NCBI RefSeq assembly: GCF_000367365.1
Contig: NZ_BARF01000097.1
Location: 21,816-85,815 of the forward strand
Origin: Streptomyces prunicolor NBRC 13075
GTDB taxonomy: Bacteria > Actinomycetota > Actinomycetes > Streptomycetales > Streptomycetaceae
DNA: 64,000 nucleotides
Reading direction: 5' to 3'
Part shown: positions 8,056-15,538 of the stretch, in pieces
Numbering within the stretch: the stretch's first letter is position 1
How the letters are laid out: every line of letters begins with the position of its first letter
Translations under genes and position numbers: made by a program
The notes under the pieces: model-generated
Seen by the model: the letters and a program-made list of their open reading frames with translations, nothing else
What the model was told of the DNA's origin: nothing
Databases searched by the model: none

Positions 8056-8790
8056 CTAAGCAGCCACCGCAGTCGCGACCGGAAATCCCTGCGTACGGCG
8101 GACCCGGCGCTCCGCGTCGACCGCGAACACCTCGCAGCCGGGCCGGGCGGCGGCCCAGTCGACGCCCTCCGGGCCCATCGCGAAGGCCGCGGTGGCCGTG
8201 GCGTCCGCCTCCGTGAGCGAGGCGGCCACGACGGAGATGCTGAGGAGGCCGGTCGCCGGAGTGCCGGTGCGGCCGTCGACGATGTGGTCGCCGCGCTCGT
8301 AGCGCGCCGAGGTCGCCACCGCCCCGTCGGTCAACTCCAGGACCGTGCACAGCTGGTCGGCGTGCTCGGGGTGCCGTATGCCCACCCGCCACGGACCGCC
8401 GGCCACGACCACGTCGCCACCGGCGTTGAGGATGAAGCGCCGGGCGCCGGCGGCGGTGAGGAGTTCCGCCGCCCGCTGCACCGACCAGCCCTTGACCACC
8501 GCGCAGGGGTCGAGGGGCCGGCCGGGCAGCCGGACGTCGAAGGCGCCGCCGGTCGCGACCCGGTACTGCTCACAGAGGTCGAGGACCTCGGTCAAGTCGG
8601 CGCTGAGGTCCCGGAGTTGGAGCTCGCCGCGGTCATAGCGGCAGACCTCGCTGTCCGGGCGGAACGGGCTGAAGCGGGCGTCGACCTCGCGCAGCCAGGC
8701 GAAGAGCGCGTCCGCGGTCTCCTCCCCGATGCCCTCGTCGTCGACGCGCAACGACACCGGAAAGCCCATCACATGCTCAACTCGCTGCAT
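8056..8790 (-). CDS. apbE: ApbE-like FAD:protein FMN transferase
   Basis: A 244-residue ApbE-family enzyme, which moves FMN from FAD to a Thr of a target protein. Recognisable parts are MGFPVSLRV at the start, FSPFRPDSEVCRYDRGE, the NAGGDVVVAGG strand and SARYERGDHIVDGRTG near the Mg/FAD site. The family's DxGGxxKG motif appears as DPCAVVKGW, slightly altered. No lipobox or signal is seen, so it probably acts in the cytoplasm. ATG 8790 follows the stop of the FMN-binding protein gene after one base; an in-frame start at 8811 would run into that gene. The obvious substrate is the neighbouring FMN-binding protein. Confidence 0.9.
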   Translation of the reverse strand: MQRVEHVMGFPVSLRVDDEGIGEETADALFAWLREVDARFSPFRPDSEVCRYDRGELQLRDLSADLTEVLDLCEQYRVATGGAFDVRLPGRPLDPCAVVKGWSVQRAAELLTAAGARRFILNAGGDVVVAGGPWRVGIRHPEHADQLCTVLELTDGAVATSARYERGDHIVDGRTGTPATGLLSISVVAASLTEADATATAAFAMGPEGVDWAAARPGCEVFAVDAERRVRRTQGFPVATAVAA

Positions 8791-8791
8791 T

Positions 8792-9247
8792 TCAGGCGCC
8801 CTTGGCGTCAATGGCAGCCTGGAGCGACTGGACGTAGGCGTCGCTGGTGATCGTGGCGCCGGACACCGTGTCGATCTTCGAACTCTGCGCCTTGAGGGTC
8901 TCCTCGATCAGCACCGGGACGGCCGCGGTGGTCTGCGGGTGGTTCGGCTGCTGGAGCATGCTGACGGCGCTGATCTTGTCGCCCTCGAAGGTCACCTGGA
9001 CCTGCACGGTGCCCTTGTCGGTGTTGATCGCGGTGCCCTGGACGACCTTCTTCGAGGACGTGGACGGCGTCGACGAGGACCCGGACGACGACGAGGACGG
9101 GGACGACGAAGTGGCCGTAGGAGTCGGTGTCGAGACCGCCTCCGTGGTGGTCGTCGTGGTCGTCGTCGTCCCGATGGACGGCTCGTAGCGCCACACGGGG
9201 ATCAGACCCGCGACGGACAGCACCAGGACAGGTATGACTCGCTTCAC
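8792..9247 (-). CDS. FMN-binding domain lipoprotein-like/secreted flavoprotein
   Basis: A 151-residue protein with one N-terminal hydrophobic segment (VIPVLVLSVAGLIPV), a Thr/Ser-rich linker that includes nine consecutive Thr, and a C-terminal FMN-binding domain (about 66-148). VSGATITS near residue 130 is the covalent flavinylation motif; ApbE would attach FMN phosphate to its Thr. The anchored, extracytoplasmic domain is expected to receive electrons from the membrane reductase of this locus. GTG 9247 has GGAGG at 9254-9258 at good spacing. An IS element now lies just beyond that ribosome-binding site and separates the gene from the reductase. Confidence 0.88.
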   Translation of the reverse strand: MKRVIPVLVLSVAGLIPVWRYEPSIGTTTTTTTTTEAVSTPTPTATSSSPSSSSSGSSSTPSTSSKKVVQGTAINTDKGTVQVQVTFEGDKISAVSMLQQPNHPQTTAAVPVLIEETLKAQSSKIDTVSGATITSDAYVQSLQAAIDAKGA

Positions 9248-9265
9248 CGGGTACCTCCGAGGATG

Positions 9266-9285
9266 CCCCGACCTTCAGGCCGGGG
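9266..9285. repeat. Left-end subterminal hairpin of the IS element
   Basis: CCCCGACC, loop TTCA, GGCCGGGG forms an 8-bp hairpin with one A-C mismatch on this strand, which becomes a G-U pair in RNA of the other strand. It resembles the right-end hairpin in size and C/G pattern and marks the left end recognised during IS200/IS605 transposition. Confidence 0.65.
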
Positions 9286-9331
9286 AGGAATCGCGCTCCT
9301 GCGAAGCAGGGCAGGGAAAGCCGAATCACTG

Positions 9332-9490
9332 TCAGGGCGATTCGGCGTCCGCAACGGTGGCGTCGCGCTCACCCTCCAGCCGGTAGACGATCTCGGAGTT
9401 GAGAGACCTGCGGGCGGACTTGGCCTGGGCGGTGAGCCACCGGTGCAGTTCCGCGGGGAGTCTGAGCGTGATCTTTGTTTCTTCATCCAT
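9332..9490 (-). CDS. Arc/MetJ-like ribbon-helix-helix DNA-binding protein
   Basis: A 52-residue protein encoded inside the element, divergent from tnpB. ITLRLPAELHRWLTAQAKSA followed by RRSLNSEIVYRLEGE is a clear Arc-type ribbon-helix-helix: a beta strand with alternating polar residues, then two helices with the SLNSEIV turn. It should dimerise and bind the 60-bp gap to tnpB, suggesting control of tnpB and of itself. ATG 9490 begins exactly where the fold does. A longer reverse frame through tnpB contains this gene at its end but is only a shadow upstream of the ATG. Confidence 0.78.
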   Translation of the reverse strand: MDEETKITLRLPAELHRWLTAQAKSARRSLNSEIVYRLEGERDATVADAESP

Positions 9491-9550
9491 GCCCCTAGCG
9501 TAGTTGTAGAGTGGTGGCATGACGACCCTGGAGGAAGCCGAGGATGCCGG

Positions 9551-10741
9551 ATGCGCCGGTACACCTATCGGCTCCGCCTGTCGTCGACCGCCCGCACCGC
9601 ACTGGAGGCGGAGTGGGCGCGCTGCCGGTGGATCTGGAACGAGTGCTGCGCCCGCTCCAAGAAGGCGTACGCCGACGAGGAGAAGTGCGGTCCGGCCCGC
9701 CTCGACAAGATGCTGACCGAGGCCCGCACCGCGAACGCCTGGCTGCGCGAAGGCAGTTCGGTACCGCAGCAGCAGACGATCCGCGACTTCGCCAAGTCCC
9801 GCGCCAAGGCCCTGAAGGACATCAAGGCCCGGCTGCCGCAGCACCAGCGGGCCGGGATGCCGAAACGCAAGAAGAAGCACGCGACCGACCCAACGCTGAA
9901 CTACACGCAACGCGGGTTCCGTCTCAAGGACGGACGGCTGCACCTCGCGGGCGGGATCGTGCTGAGTGTTGTGTGGTCGCGGGACTTGCCCAAACCGCCG
10001 TCCTCCGTCCGCGTCTACCGCGACAGCCTCGGCCACTGGTACGCATCGTTCGTCGTGGCGACCACCACCGAGGCACTGCCCGCCACCGGCCGGGTGATCG
10101 GCATCGACTGGGGAGTGAAGGAAACCGCGACCACCACCAGTGACGCCCACGACCTCCCGCATCCCCAGTACGGCAAGACCACCACCGCCCGCCTCGCCCG
10201 CTGCCAGAAGCAGATGGCCCGCCGCTGTGCCCCCAGAGGCAAGCCGCAGTCCAAGGGCTACCGGCAGGTTCAGGCCCAGGCCTCGAAGGTCCACAAGAAG
10301 GTCGCCCGGCAACGGCAGGACACCGCCCGCAAGTGGGCCAAAACTGTCGTCCGCGATTTCGACCAGCTCGCGGTCGAAGACTTCCGCCCGAAGTTCTTGG
10401 CGAAGTCCACGATGGCCCGCAAGGCGGCGGACGCCGCGATCAGCACGACGAAGACGGCCCTGCTGGACATGAGCCGCAAGCACGGCCGGACCGTGCACCT
10501 CGTACACCCCGCGCACACCACCATGGACTGCGCACAGTGCGGAGCGAGAACCAAGCACGCACTACCTCTTTCAGAACGTACCTACACCTGTACCGCGTGC
10601 GGAGCTGTGTCCCCCAGGGACAAGAATTCCGCCCGCGTGATGCTGGTCCGGGCTGGTCTCAACCCGGCTGGTGCTGATCGTGTAAGAGCTGCCGGACCGC
10701 CGGTCCACAGCCAACGTGAGCCAGGAATCCCCCACCTGTAG
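9551..10741 (+). CDS. tnpB: TnpB, RNA-guided RuvC-like nuclease of IS200/IS605 family
   Basis: A 396-residue TnpB (OrfB). The RuvC-like active site is complete: Asp186 in GIDWGV, Glu276 in LAVEDF and Asp357 in SPRDKNSA. A zinc finger of CxxC pairs lies between them (CAQCG from residue 327, CTACG near 347). The Arg-rich N-terminus RRYTYRLRL matches the family's guide-RNA-binding start. TnpB proteins cut DNA guided by an RNA made from the 3' end of the gene and the element's right end, which helps retain the transposon. ATG 9551 has GAGG 8 bases upstream. The stop codon lies in the loop of the right-end hairpin. It looks intact. Confidence 0.92.
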   Translation: MRRYTYRLRLSSTARTALEAEWARCRWIWNECCARSKKAYADEEKCGPARLDKMLTEARTANAWLREGSSVPQQQTIRDFAKSRAKALKDIKARLPQHQRAGMPKRKKKHATDPTLNYTQRGFRLKDGRLHLAGGIVLSVVWSRDLPKPPSSVRVYRDSLGHWYASFVVATTTEALPATGRVIGIDWGVKETATTTSDAHDLPHPQYGKTTTARLARCQKQMARRCAPRGKPQSKGYRQVQAQASKVHKKVARQRQDTARKWAKTVVRDFDQLAVEDFRPKFLAKSTMARKAADAAISTTKTALLDMSRKHGRTVHLVHPAHTTMDCAQCGARTKHALPLSERTYTCTACGAVSPRDKNSARVMLVRAGLNPAGADRVRAAGPPVHSQREPGIPHL

Positions 10742-10750
10742 AGGTGGGGG
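10729..10750 (+). ncRNA. Right-end hairpin, 3' part of putative omega-RNA
   Basis: CCCCCACC, loop TGTAGA, GGTGGGGG is a perfect 8-bp hairpin that includes the tnpB stop codon. In TnpB systems the guide RNA covers the end of tnpB and this right-end structure, with the guide taken from flanking DNA. The guide would then start near 10760 and read into the tail of the reductase gene. The scaffold's 5' limit cannot be set from sequence. Confidence 0.5.
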
Positions 10751-10769
10751 AGGTTTCAAGATATGTCTC

Positions 10770-12107
10770 TCATCCCGCCAGGCTGAAGCGTTCGAAGTGG
10801 ATCTGCTGCTTGGGCACGCCCATGTCGCCGAGGCTGCGCAGCACCGCGTTCATCATCGGCGGCGGTCCGCAGAGGAAGACGTCGCGGTCGGCGATGTCCG
10901 GTACGAGGCGGGCGAGTTCGCGGGGGGCGAGCTTGTCGGGGACGGGCGGGCCGGTGAGCAGGTGCAGTTCGGCGCCCTTGGCCCGGGCCAGCTCGGCCAG
11001 TTCGCCGTAGAGGACGGCGTCGCGTTCGGCGGAGACGCGGTAGATGACGACCGCGTGACCCTCCAGGTCCTCCAGCAGGGCGCGGATCGGGGTGACGCCG
11101 ACGCCGCCCGCGATGAGCACGGACTCCGTCTTCCTGCGGTGCAGGGTGGTGAAGGCGCCGTAGGGGCCCTCGGCGAAGACGCGGGTGCCGACCTTCAGGT
11201 GGCGCAGGGCCGCCGTGCCGTCACCGGCGGTCTTGGCGGTGAGGCGGAGTCGGGTGCCGTCGGGGGCGGCCGAGAGGGAGAAGGGGTTGGCCTGCCACCA
11301 GCGGTCCTTCGTCAGGAAGCGCCAGAGGAAGAACTGGCCTGCCTGCGCCGGGAGTTGGTGAAGGTCTCGGCCCGTGATGTAGATCGAGACGACGTTGTCG
11401 GACTCGGGGACCACCGCCTCCACCCGGAACTGGTGGCGGAAGTTGCGCCACAGGGGCAGGACCAGCCGGCCCAGGGCCACCGAGCCGAGCGCGACGCCCC
11501 ACACCGCGTACCAGTACGTCGTGGCGGCGGGCGACGCCGTGAACGTCGTACCGACCGCGACCTGGTGGGTGAAGGCGAGGACCACCGCGACGTAGGTGTA
11601 GAGGTGGATGAAGTGCCAGGTCTCGTAGGCGAGTCGGCGTCGCGCGTAGCGGGCGGAGGTCGCGCCGATGACGAGGATCAGGGCGAAGGCGACGAGCGCG
11701 CGCAGGATGCCCTCGGTGGTCTCGGCCAGGTCGACGACCTCGCCGACGGGCCCGGTGTCGGTGCCCTCCGCGTAGCCGAAGGCGATGAAGACGAGGTGCC
11801 CGAGCAGCGTCCAGAGCAGGGCGAAGCCCGTCCAGCGGTGCCAGGAGGTCATCCGGTCCATGCCGATGCGGCGGTCGAGCCAGGGCAGGCGGGCCACCAG
11901 CAGCAGCTGGAAGGCCATGACGAGCGCGCCGTAGAGGCCGAGGAGGCGGCCGATGACGATCAGCGTGTTCGACGCGAATCCGGCCTGGGCGAAGAAGACG
12001 GTCACCACGGCGACGTTCGCGGCCAGCACGGCGTACAGGCCCGTGCGGGCCACCACCCTGGGGCGTATCGCCGTGGGGGGCGCAGGGGGTGATTGGACGG
12101 TCGTCAC
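10770..12107 (-). CDS. Ferric-reductase-like membrane flavocytochrome with FAD/NAD(P) domain
   Basis: A 445-residue membrane oxidoreductase. The first ~215 residues hold about six helices of a ferric-reductase-like heme-binding domain, with candidate heme histidines in SWHRWTGF, LLGHLVF, ETWHFIHLYTY and FTHQVAV. The rest is a ferredoxin-NADP reductase module: NPFSLSAAP for FAD, LIAGGVGVTPIRALLEDL for the nucleotide and FLCGPPPMMNAV near the end. It should pass electrons from NAD(P)H across the membrane, plausibly to the FMN-binding protein. GTG 12107 follows GGAG. The IS element inserted just after its stop separates it from its likely operon partners. It is divergent from the two-component system. 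Confidence 0.9.
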   Translation of the reverse strand: MTTVQSPPAPPTAIRPRVVARTGLYAVLAANVAVVTVFFAQAGFASNTLIVIGRLLGLYGALVMAFQLLLVARLPWLDRRIGMDRMTSWHRWTGFALLWTLLGHLVFIAFGYAEGTDTGPVGEVVDLAETTEGILRALVAFALILVIGATSARYARRRLAYETWHFIHLYTYVAVVLAFTHQVAVGTTFTASPAATTYWYAVWGVALGSVALGRLVLPLWRNFRHQFRVEAVVPESDNVVSIYITGRDLHQLPAQAGQFFLWRFLTKDRWWQANPFSLSAAPDGTRLRLTAKTAGDGTAALRHLKVGTRVFAEGPYGAFTTLHRRKTESVLIAGGVGVTPIRALLEDLEGHAVVIYRVSAERDAVLYGELAELARAKGAELHLLTGPPVPDKLAPRELARLVPDIADRDVFLCGPPPMMNAVLRSLGDMGVPKQQIHFERFSLAG

Positions 12108-12257
12108 GGACGGCAGCTCCTTGATCGGGTCCTGGGAGACGAGCTTGACCTCGGGGGGCTGTCGTTTTCCTGTCGGCCACCTTTCAAGTGCTTATCGATG
12201 CGGGTGTGGCGGTGCCGCGGGTCTGGCGTCCACCGGTGCGTGAAGCACTATGAGCAG

Positions 12258-12947
12258 GTGGAAAAAGTACGACTCCTCGTCGTGGACGACGACCCGCCGA
12301 TCGCCGACCTTGTCGCGACGGTCGCCCGGTACGAGGGCTGGGAGGCCGCGTGCGCGTACTCCGGTGAGGAGGCGCTGACCGTGGCCGCCGAGTTCGCACC
12401 GGACATCGTGGTGCTCGACCTGATGCTGCCCGGCCTGGACGGTTTCGGTGTGCTGGACCGGCTGCGGCGGTCCGGGACGATGGTGCCGGTGGTGTTCCTC
12501 ACCGCGCGGGACGCGGTCGCGGACCGGGTCGCGGGGCTGACCCGGGGCGGTGACGACTACCTGGTCAAGCCGTTCGCGGTGGAGGAGCTGATGGCCCGGC
12601 TGCGGACCGTGCTGCGGCGCAGCGCCGGGCCCGGTTTCGCGCGCTCGGTGCTGCGGGTCGCGGACCTGACGATGGACGAGGACACGCGCGAGGTGCGGCG
12701 CGGTGACCACCTCATCACGCTCACCCCGACCGAGTACGAGGTGCTGCGCTATCTGATGCGCAAGTCGCCGACCGTGCTCACCAAGGCGCAGATCCTCGAC
12801 CATGTGTGGGAGTACGGCTTCGGCGGCCGCTCCAATGTGGTGGAGCTGGTGGTCAGCCGCCTGCGCCGCAAGCTCGACGAGGGGCACGATCCGTTGATCC
12901 ACACCGTGCGCGGCTTCGGCTATGTGATCCGGCAGGCCGCCGAATGA
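12258..12947 (+). CDS. OmpR-family DNA-binding response regulator
   Basis: A 229-residue regulator: receiver domain (residues ~1-118) with acidic DDD near the start, phospho-acceptor Asp54 in VVLDLMLPG, Thr in FLTARD and Lys in YLVKPF, then an OmpR-type winged helix ending HTVRGFGYVIRQ. GTG 12258 is chosen because homologues begin a few residues before VRLLVVDDD; an in-frame GTG at 12240 is possible, and neither has a good ribosome-binding site. It overlaps its sensor kinase gene by ATGA and is divergent from the membrane reductase gene, which it may control. Confidence 0.9.
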   Translation: MEKVRLLVVDDDPPIADLVATVARYEGWEAACAYSGEEALTVAAEFAPDIVVLDLMLPGLDGFGVLDRLRRSGTMVPVVFLTARDAVADRVAGLTRGGDDYLVKPFAVEELMARLRTVLRRSAGPGFARSVLRVADLTMDEDTREVRRGDHLITLTPTEYEVLRYLMRKSPTVLTKAQILDHVWEYGFGGRSNVVELVVSRLRRKLDEGHDPLIHTVRGFGYVIRQAAE

Positions 12948-14386
12948 TCCGACGACTGCGCCACAACTGGCGCCGGGTACGCCTGGGCACCCGGCTCGCA
13001 CTGGGCGTGGGAGTCCTGTCCCTGATCGTGTTCGCGGTCGTCGGCACGGCCTTGACGATGTATATGCAGGACTATCTGCGACGCCAGGTAAGCGACCAGA
13101 TGAAGCTCGTCCAGGTCGTCCAGTCCAAGGACGCCCAGGTCCACGGAATCGTCCAGGACAAGCCGTACTACGGCTGGTACACGGCGGTCTACGACGTCAA
13201 GGGGACGACCGCGACACTGCGCGAGCCCTCCGATGTACCGGACGACACCAGCGCGCTCACCGCCCTCGCCAAGACGATGGCGCACTCCACCACGGAGATC
13301 TCCCGCACGGTGACGATCGACGGCGAGGGCACCTACCGGCTGCGGGCCTGCCAGGTCGACCCGGGTGTGGTCCTGGTGAGCGCGGCCCCGCTGGCGGACG
13401 TGCAGGGCACGGTACGGCAGCTCGTCACGGTCCAGGTGGTGGCGTTCGCGCTGGCGCTGCTGGTGCTGGTGGTCATAGGGCGGAACCTGCTGCGGCGCGG
13501 GCTGCGGCCGCTCAGCGACATGGCGACGACGGCCCACGGCATCGCCTCGCACGACCTCACCGAGTCGGCGGCCCGGCTGCCGCTGCGCGCCGAGCGGGGC
13601 GACGGCGGGCCCGAGGTGGAGGAGCTGCGCACCGCGTTCAACACGATGCTGGAGCACATCGACGACTCCCTCGCGGTGCGCGCGGAGGCGGAGCAGCGGC
13701 TGCGCCGGTTCGTCGCGGACGCCTCGCACGAGCTGCGGACCCCGCTGATGTCGGTGCGCGGCTACGCGGACCTGTTCCAGTACGCGGCGGCGAACGTCCC
13801 CGAGGAGCGCGACAAGCACCTGGCCCGGCTGCGCGCCGAGGCCGCCCGCATGGGCATCCTCCTCGACGATCTCCTCCTGCTGGCCCGCCTCGACGCGGCG
13901 GACGTGGAGACTCCGCTGCGGCCGGAGGACGCGGACCTCGTGGAACTGGTCCACCAGGCGGCGGACGCCTTCCGCGCGGGGCATCCGGACCGCCCGCTGA
14001 CGGTCGAGGTCGGGGAGGCTCCGGTACGGCTGCGCGTGGACCCGGTCCGCATCCGGCAGGTGCTGGACAACCTCCTCACCAACGCGGCCGTGCACACCCC
14101 GCCCGGCACGGAGGTGTCGGTGACGCTGTCGGGCGCGGCCGGCACGGCGTCGGTGCGGATCGCCGACGCGGGCCCCGGCATCCCGGAGGACGACCGGGCC
14201 CGGGTCTTCGACCGCTTCTACCGGGTCGACAAGGCCCGCACCCGGGACCGGGGCGGCAGCGGGCTGGGCCTCGCGGTGGCACGGTCGCTGGCGAAGGCGC
14301 ACGGCGGCACCGTGGAGCTGACGTCCGAGCCCGGCGCGACGGTCTTCACGGTCACGATCCCGCTGGGGGCGGCTTCGTCCCGGTGA
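12944..14386 (+). CDS. HAMP-domain sensor histidine kinase
   Basis: A 480-residue membrane sensor kinase. Helix one is at ~20-42 (ALGVGVLSLIVFAVVGTALT), an extracytoplasmic sensor region of ~120 residues follows, helix two is at ~165-185, then HAMP, the dimerisation/phospho-acceptor domain with His262 in SHELRTPL and a HATPase domain with N-box (DNLLTNAAVH), G1 (DAGPGIP), F-box (FDRFYR) and G2 (GGSGLGLAV). All catalytic parts are intact. It presumably phosphorylates the regulator encoded just upstream. After the stop, a 20-base segment around GGCTTCGTCCCGGTGA is repeated, a small local duplication. Confidence 0.92.
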   Translation: MIRRLRHNWRRVRLGTRLALGVGVLSLIVFAVVGTALTMYMQDYLRRQVSDQMKLVQVVQSKDAQVHGIVQDKPYYGWYTAVYDVKGTTATLREPSDVPDDTSALTALAKTMAHSTTEISRTVTIDGEGTYRLRACQVDPGVVLVSAAPLADVQGTVRQLVTVQVVAFALALLVLVVIGRNLLRRGLRPLSDMATTAHGIASHDLTESAARLPLRAERGDGGPEVEELRTAFNTMLEHIDDSLAVRAEAEQRLRRFVADASHELRTPLMSVRGYADLFQYAAANVPEERDKHLARLRAEAARMGILLDDLLLLARLDAADVETPLRPEDADLVELVHQAADAFRAGHPDRPLTVEVGEAPVRLRVDPVRIRQVLDNLLTNAAVHTPPGTEVSVTLSGAAGTASVRIADAGPGIPEDDRARVFDRFYRVDKARTRDRGGSGLGLAVARSLAKAHGGTVELTSEPGATVFTVTIPLGAASSR

Positions 14387-14563
14387 CGATCCTGTCCGGG
14401 ACGGCTTCGTCCCGGTGAACGCGGGTAGCGCGCGCCTTCCTCGCTCTAGGCTCGGCGCCGGGCTTGTGCCACCATTACTGACGTGGCGTCACCTGAGGCT
14501 CAGGACACTCAACTGGCTCTGTCTCATCGCCAGTTGCCGCACCTCGAAGCCGGGAAGTCGCCG

Positions 14564-15169
14564 TCACATCCCGCGCCACACGTTGTCGTACGCCGCGTCC
14601 TCGACGCTCTTGCGCTGCCGTACGGCCTCCAGCTCCGTCACCGCGTCATGGACGACGGCGATGACCGTGTCCAGCGACTCGTCGGTGACCTTGGCGGAGT
14701 CCTCGTCCGACACCTCACGGATCCCGGCGGCGGCGGCGAGTTGGGCGAGGACGGGTTCGCCCTGGGCCCAGCGGTCCGCCGCGCGGCTGCGGGCCGGGGA
14801 GTCGACCAGGGCCGTCTTGCCGGTACGCACCGGGATCCAGCGCCCGCGCTGCCTGGCGACCAGTCCCTCCGCCTCCAGCGCGACGAGATAGGCGGAGGAG
14901 AGACTGCGCCCCCGCCGCCACAGCCAGTCCTCGACGGACTCGTACGGCGTCTCCCGCACGAGCGAGGTCGCGGCCTGGTCCAACAGGCCGTCCTCCAAGG
15001 GGAGTTGGGGGTTCGGCACGATCAGGTCGCCGTCCAGCGTCACGGCTTCGGCGGCGATGAGGTCGATCACCTCCGCGCCGGCGAGCGCGAGCGAAAGATC
15101 ACCCGTCTCGACCGGGCGGTCGGGTGCGACATCCATGGCGACGATCATCAGGTCACGCGGTGTGCTCAT
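14564..15169 (-). CDS. GPP34 (GOLPH3/Vps74-like) family protein
   Basis: A 201-residue protein of the GPP34 family, the bacterial relatives of Golgi PI4P-binding GOLPH3; they are common in Streptomyces and their role is unclear. Features are STPRDLMIVAMD, LALAGAEVIDLIAAEAVTLDGD, the beta hairpin GLVARQRGRWIPVRTGK and a helical C-terminus. No membrane segment or signal is present; peripheral membrane association is possible from the family. ATG 15169 is the first residue of the conserved fold; the longer open frame upstream (to 15460) has unusual codon use and lies in the promoter region of the lipid cluster. Confidence 0.88.
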   Translation of the reverse strand: MSTPRDLMIVAMDVAPDRPVETGDLSLALAGAEVIDLIAAEAVTLDGDLIVPNPQLPLEDGLLDQAATSLVRETPYESVEDWLWRRGRSLSSAYLVALEAEGLVARQRGRWIPVRTGKTALVDSPARSRAADRWAQGEPVLAQLAAAAGIREVSDEDSAKVTDESLDTVIAVVHDAVTELEAVRQRKSVEDAAYDNVWRGM

Positions 15170-15418
15170 GGATGCCAACCTAGCGCGGCTTATGCGAGGA
15201 GGCATCGACACCCAACGTTTACATAATTCCGTCCCGCCGTCAGTGGTGTTTCGGGACTGTGAGCCTCTGATGAATAGCGGGGGCTTTTGGACCGCTTGCG
15301 CCACTGCGGTCCGAGTGGTGTGCCCTCTGAAGGAAATTGGCAGGGTTTTCGGTTGTTTGGGGACTGGTTTCCGGCTGGCCGGATCACTTCCCTGGACCGG
15401 TTGCTTACCTTGGCGTTG

Positions 15419-15448
15419 TTGACCGGTGAGTAACCGGGGGGCTAGCTT
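15419..15448 (+). promoter_or_regulatory. Candidate promoter of the PKS/glycolipid operon
   Basis: The 369-base gap 15170-15538 holds no gene and is less GC-rich than its surroundings. Within it TTGACC (15419-15424), an 18-base spacer and TAGCTT (15443-15448) resemble a -35/-10 pair, giving a leader of about 85 bases. The translation start at 15539 has GGAG at 15531-15534. No clear operator repeat was found. Start-site mapping would be needed to confirm it. Confidence 0.4.
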
Positions 15449-15538
15449 TCCATCAGCCATCTCGCGCCTCTGCGATTACATTCGGCGCCCCCGGCCGAAA
15501 CCCCCCACCGTGCAGTTTCACCGTTTATTCGGAGAATC

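Larger units (their letters stand above)
9260..10760 (+). mobile_element. IS200/IS605-type (IS1341-like) element with tnpB and a divergent RHH gene, no tnpA
   Basis: About 1.5 kb containing tnpB and a small divergent ribbon-helix-helix gene, flanked by subterminal hairpins: 9266-9285 at the left and 10729-10750 at the right, as expected for single-strand transposons of the IS200/IS605 family. No Y1 transposase (TnpA) is encoded, so it is non-autonomous. It lies between the reductase stop (10770) and the ribosome-binding site of the FMN-binding protein gene (9254-9258). Boundaries are approximate: TTCAC occurs at 9243-9247 and TTTCAA at 10754-10759, but the exact target cannot be fixed without an empty-site sequence. 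Confidence 0.8.

Noticed and set aside
9243..9247. TTCAC as the exact insertion target of the IS element
   Set aside because: The motif fits IS200/IS605 targets, but the GGAGG ribosome-binding site beyond it looks native to the FMN-binding protein gene, so the true left boundary is probably nearer 9260. Not resolved.
9491..10558. Long reverse open frame through tnpB joined to the RHH gene
   Set aside because: It is the antisense shadow of tnpB. Only the last 52 codons from ATG 9490 have a real fold and a sensible start.
12093..12239. Longer N-terminus for the response regulator
   Set aside because: It would add a Cys/Arg-rich stretch before the receiver domain and overlap the divergent promoter.
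15170..15460. N-terminal extension of the GPP34 gene
   Set aside because: The frame is open, but codon use is not typical, no homology-like pattern is visible and the region holds the probable lipid-operon promoter. ATG 15169 starts the conserved domain.
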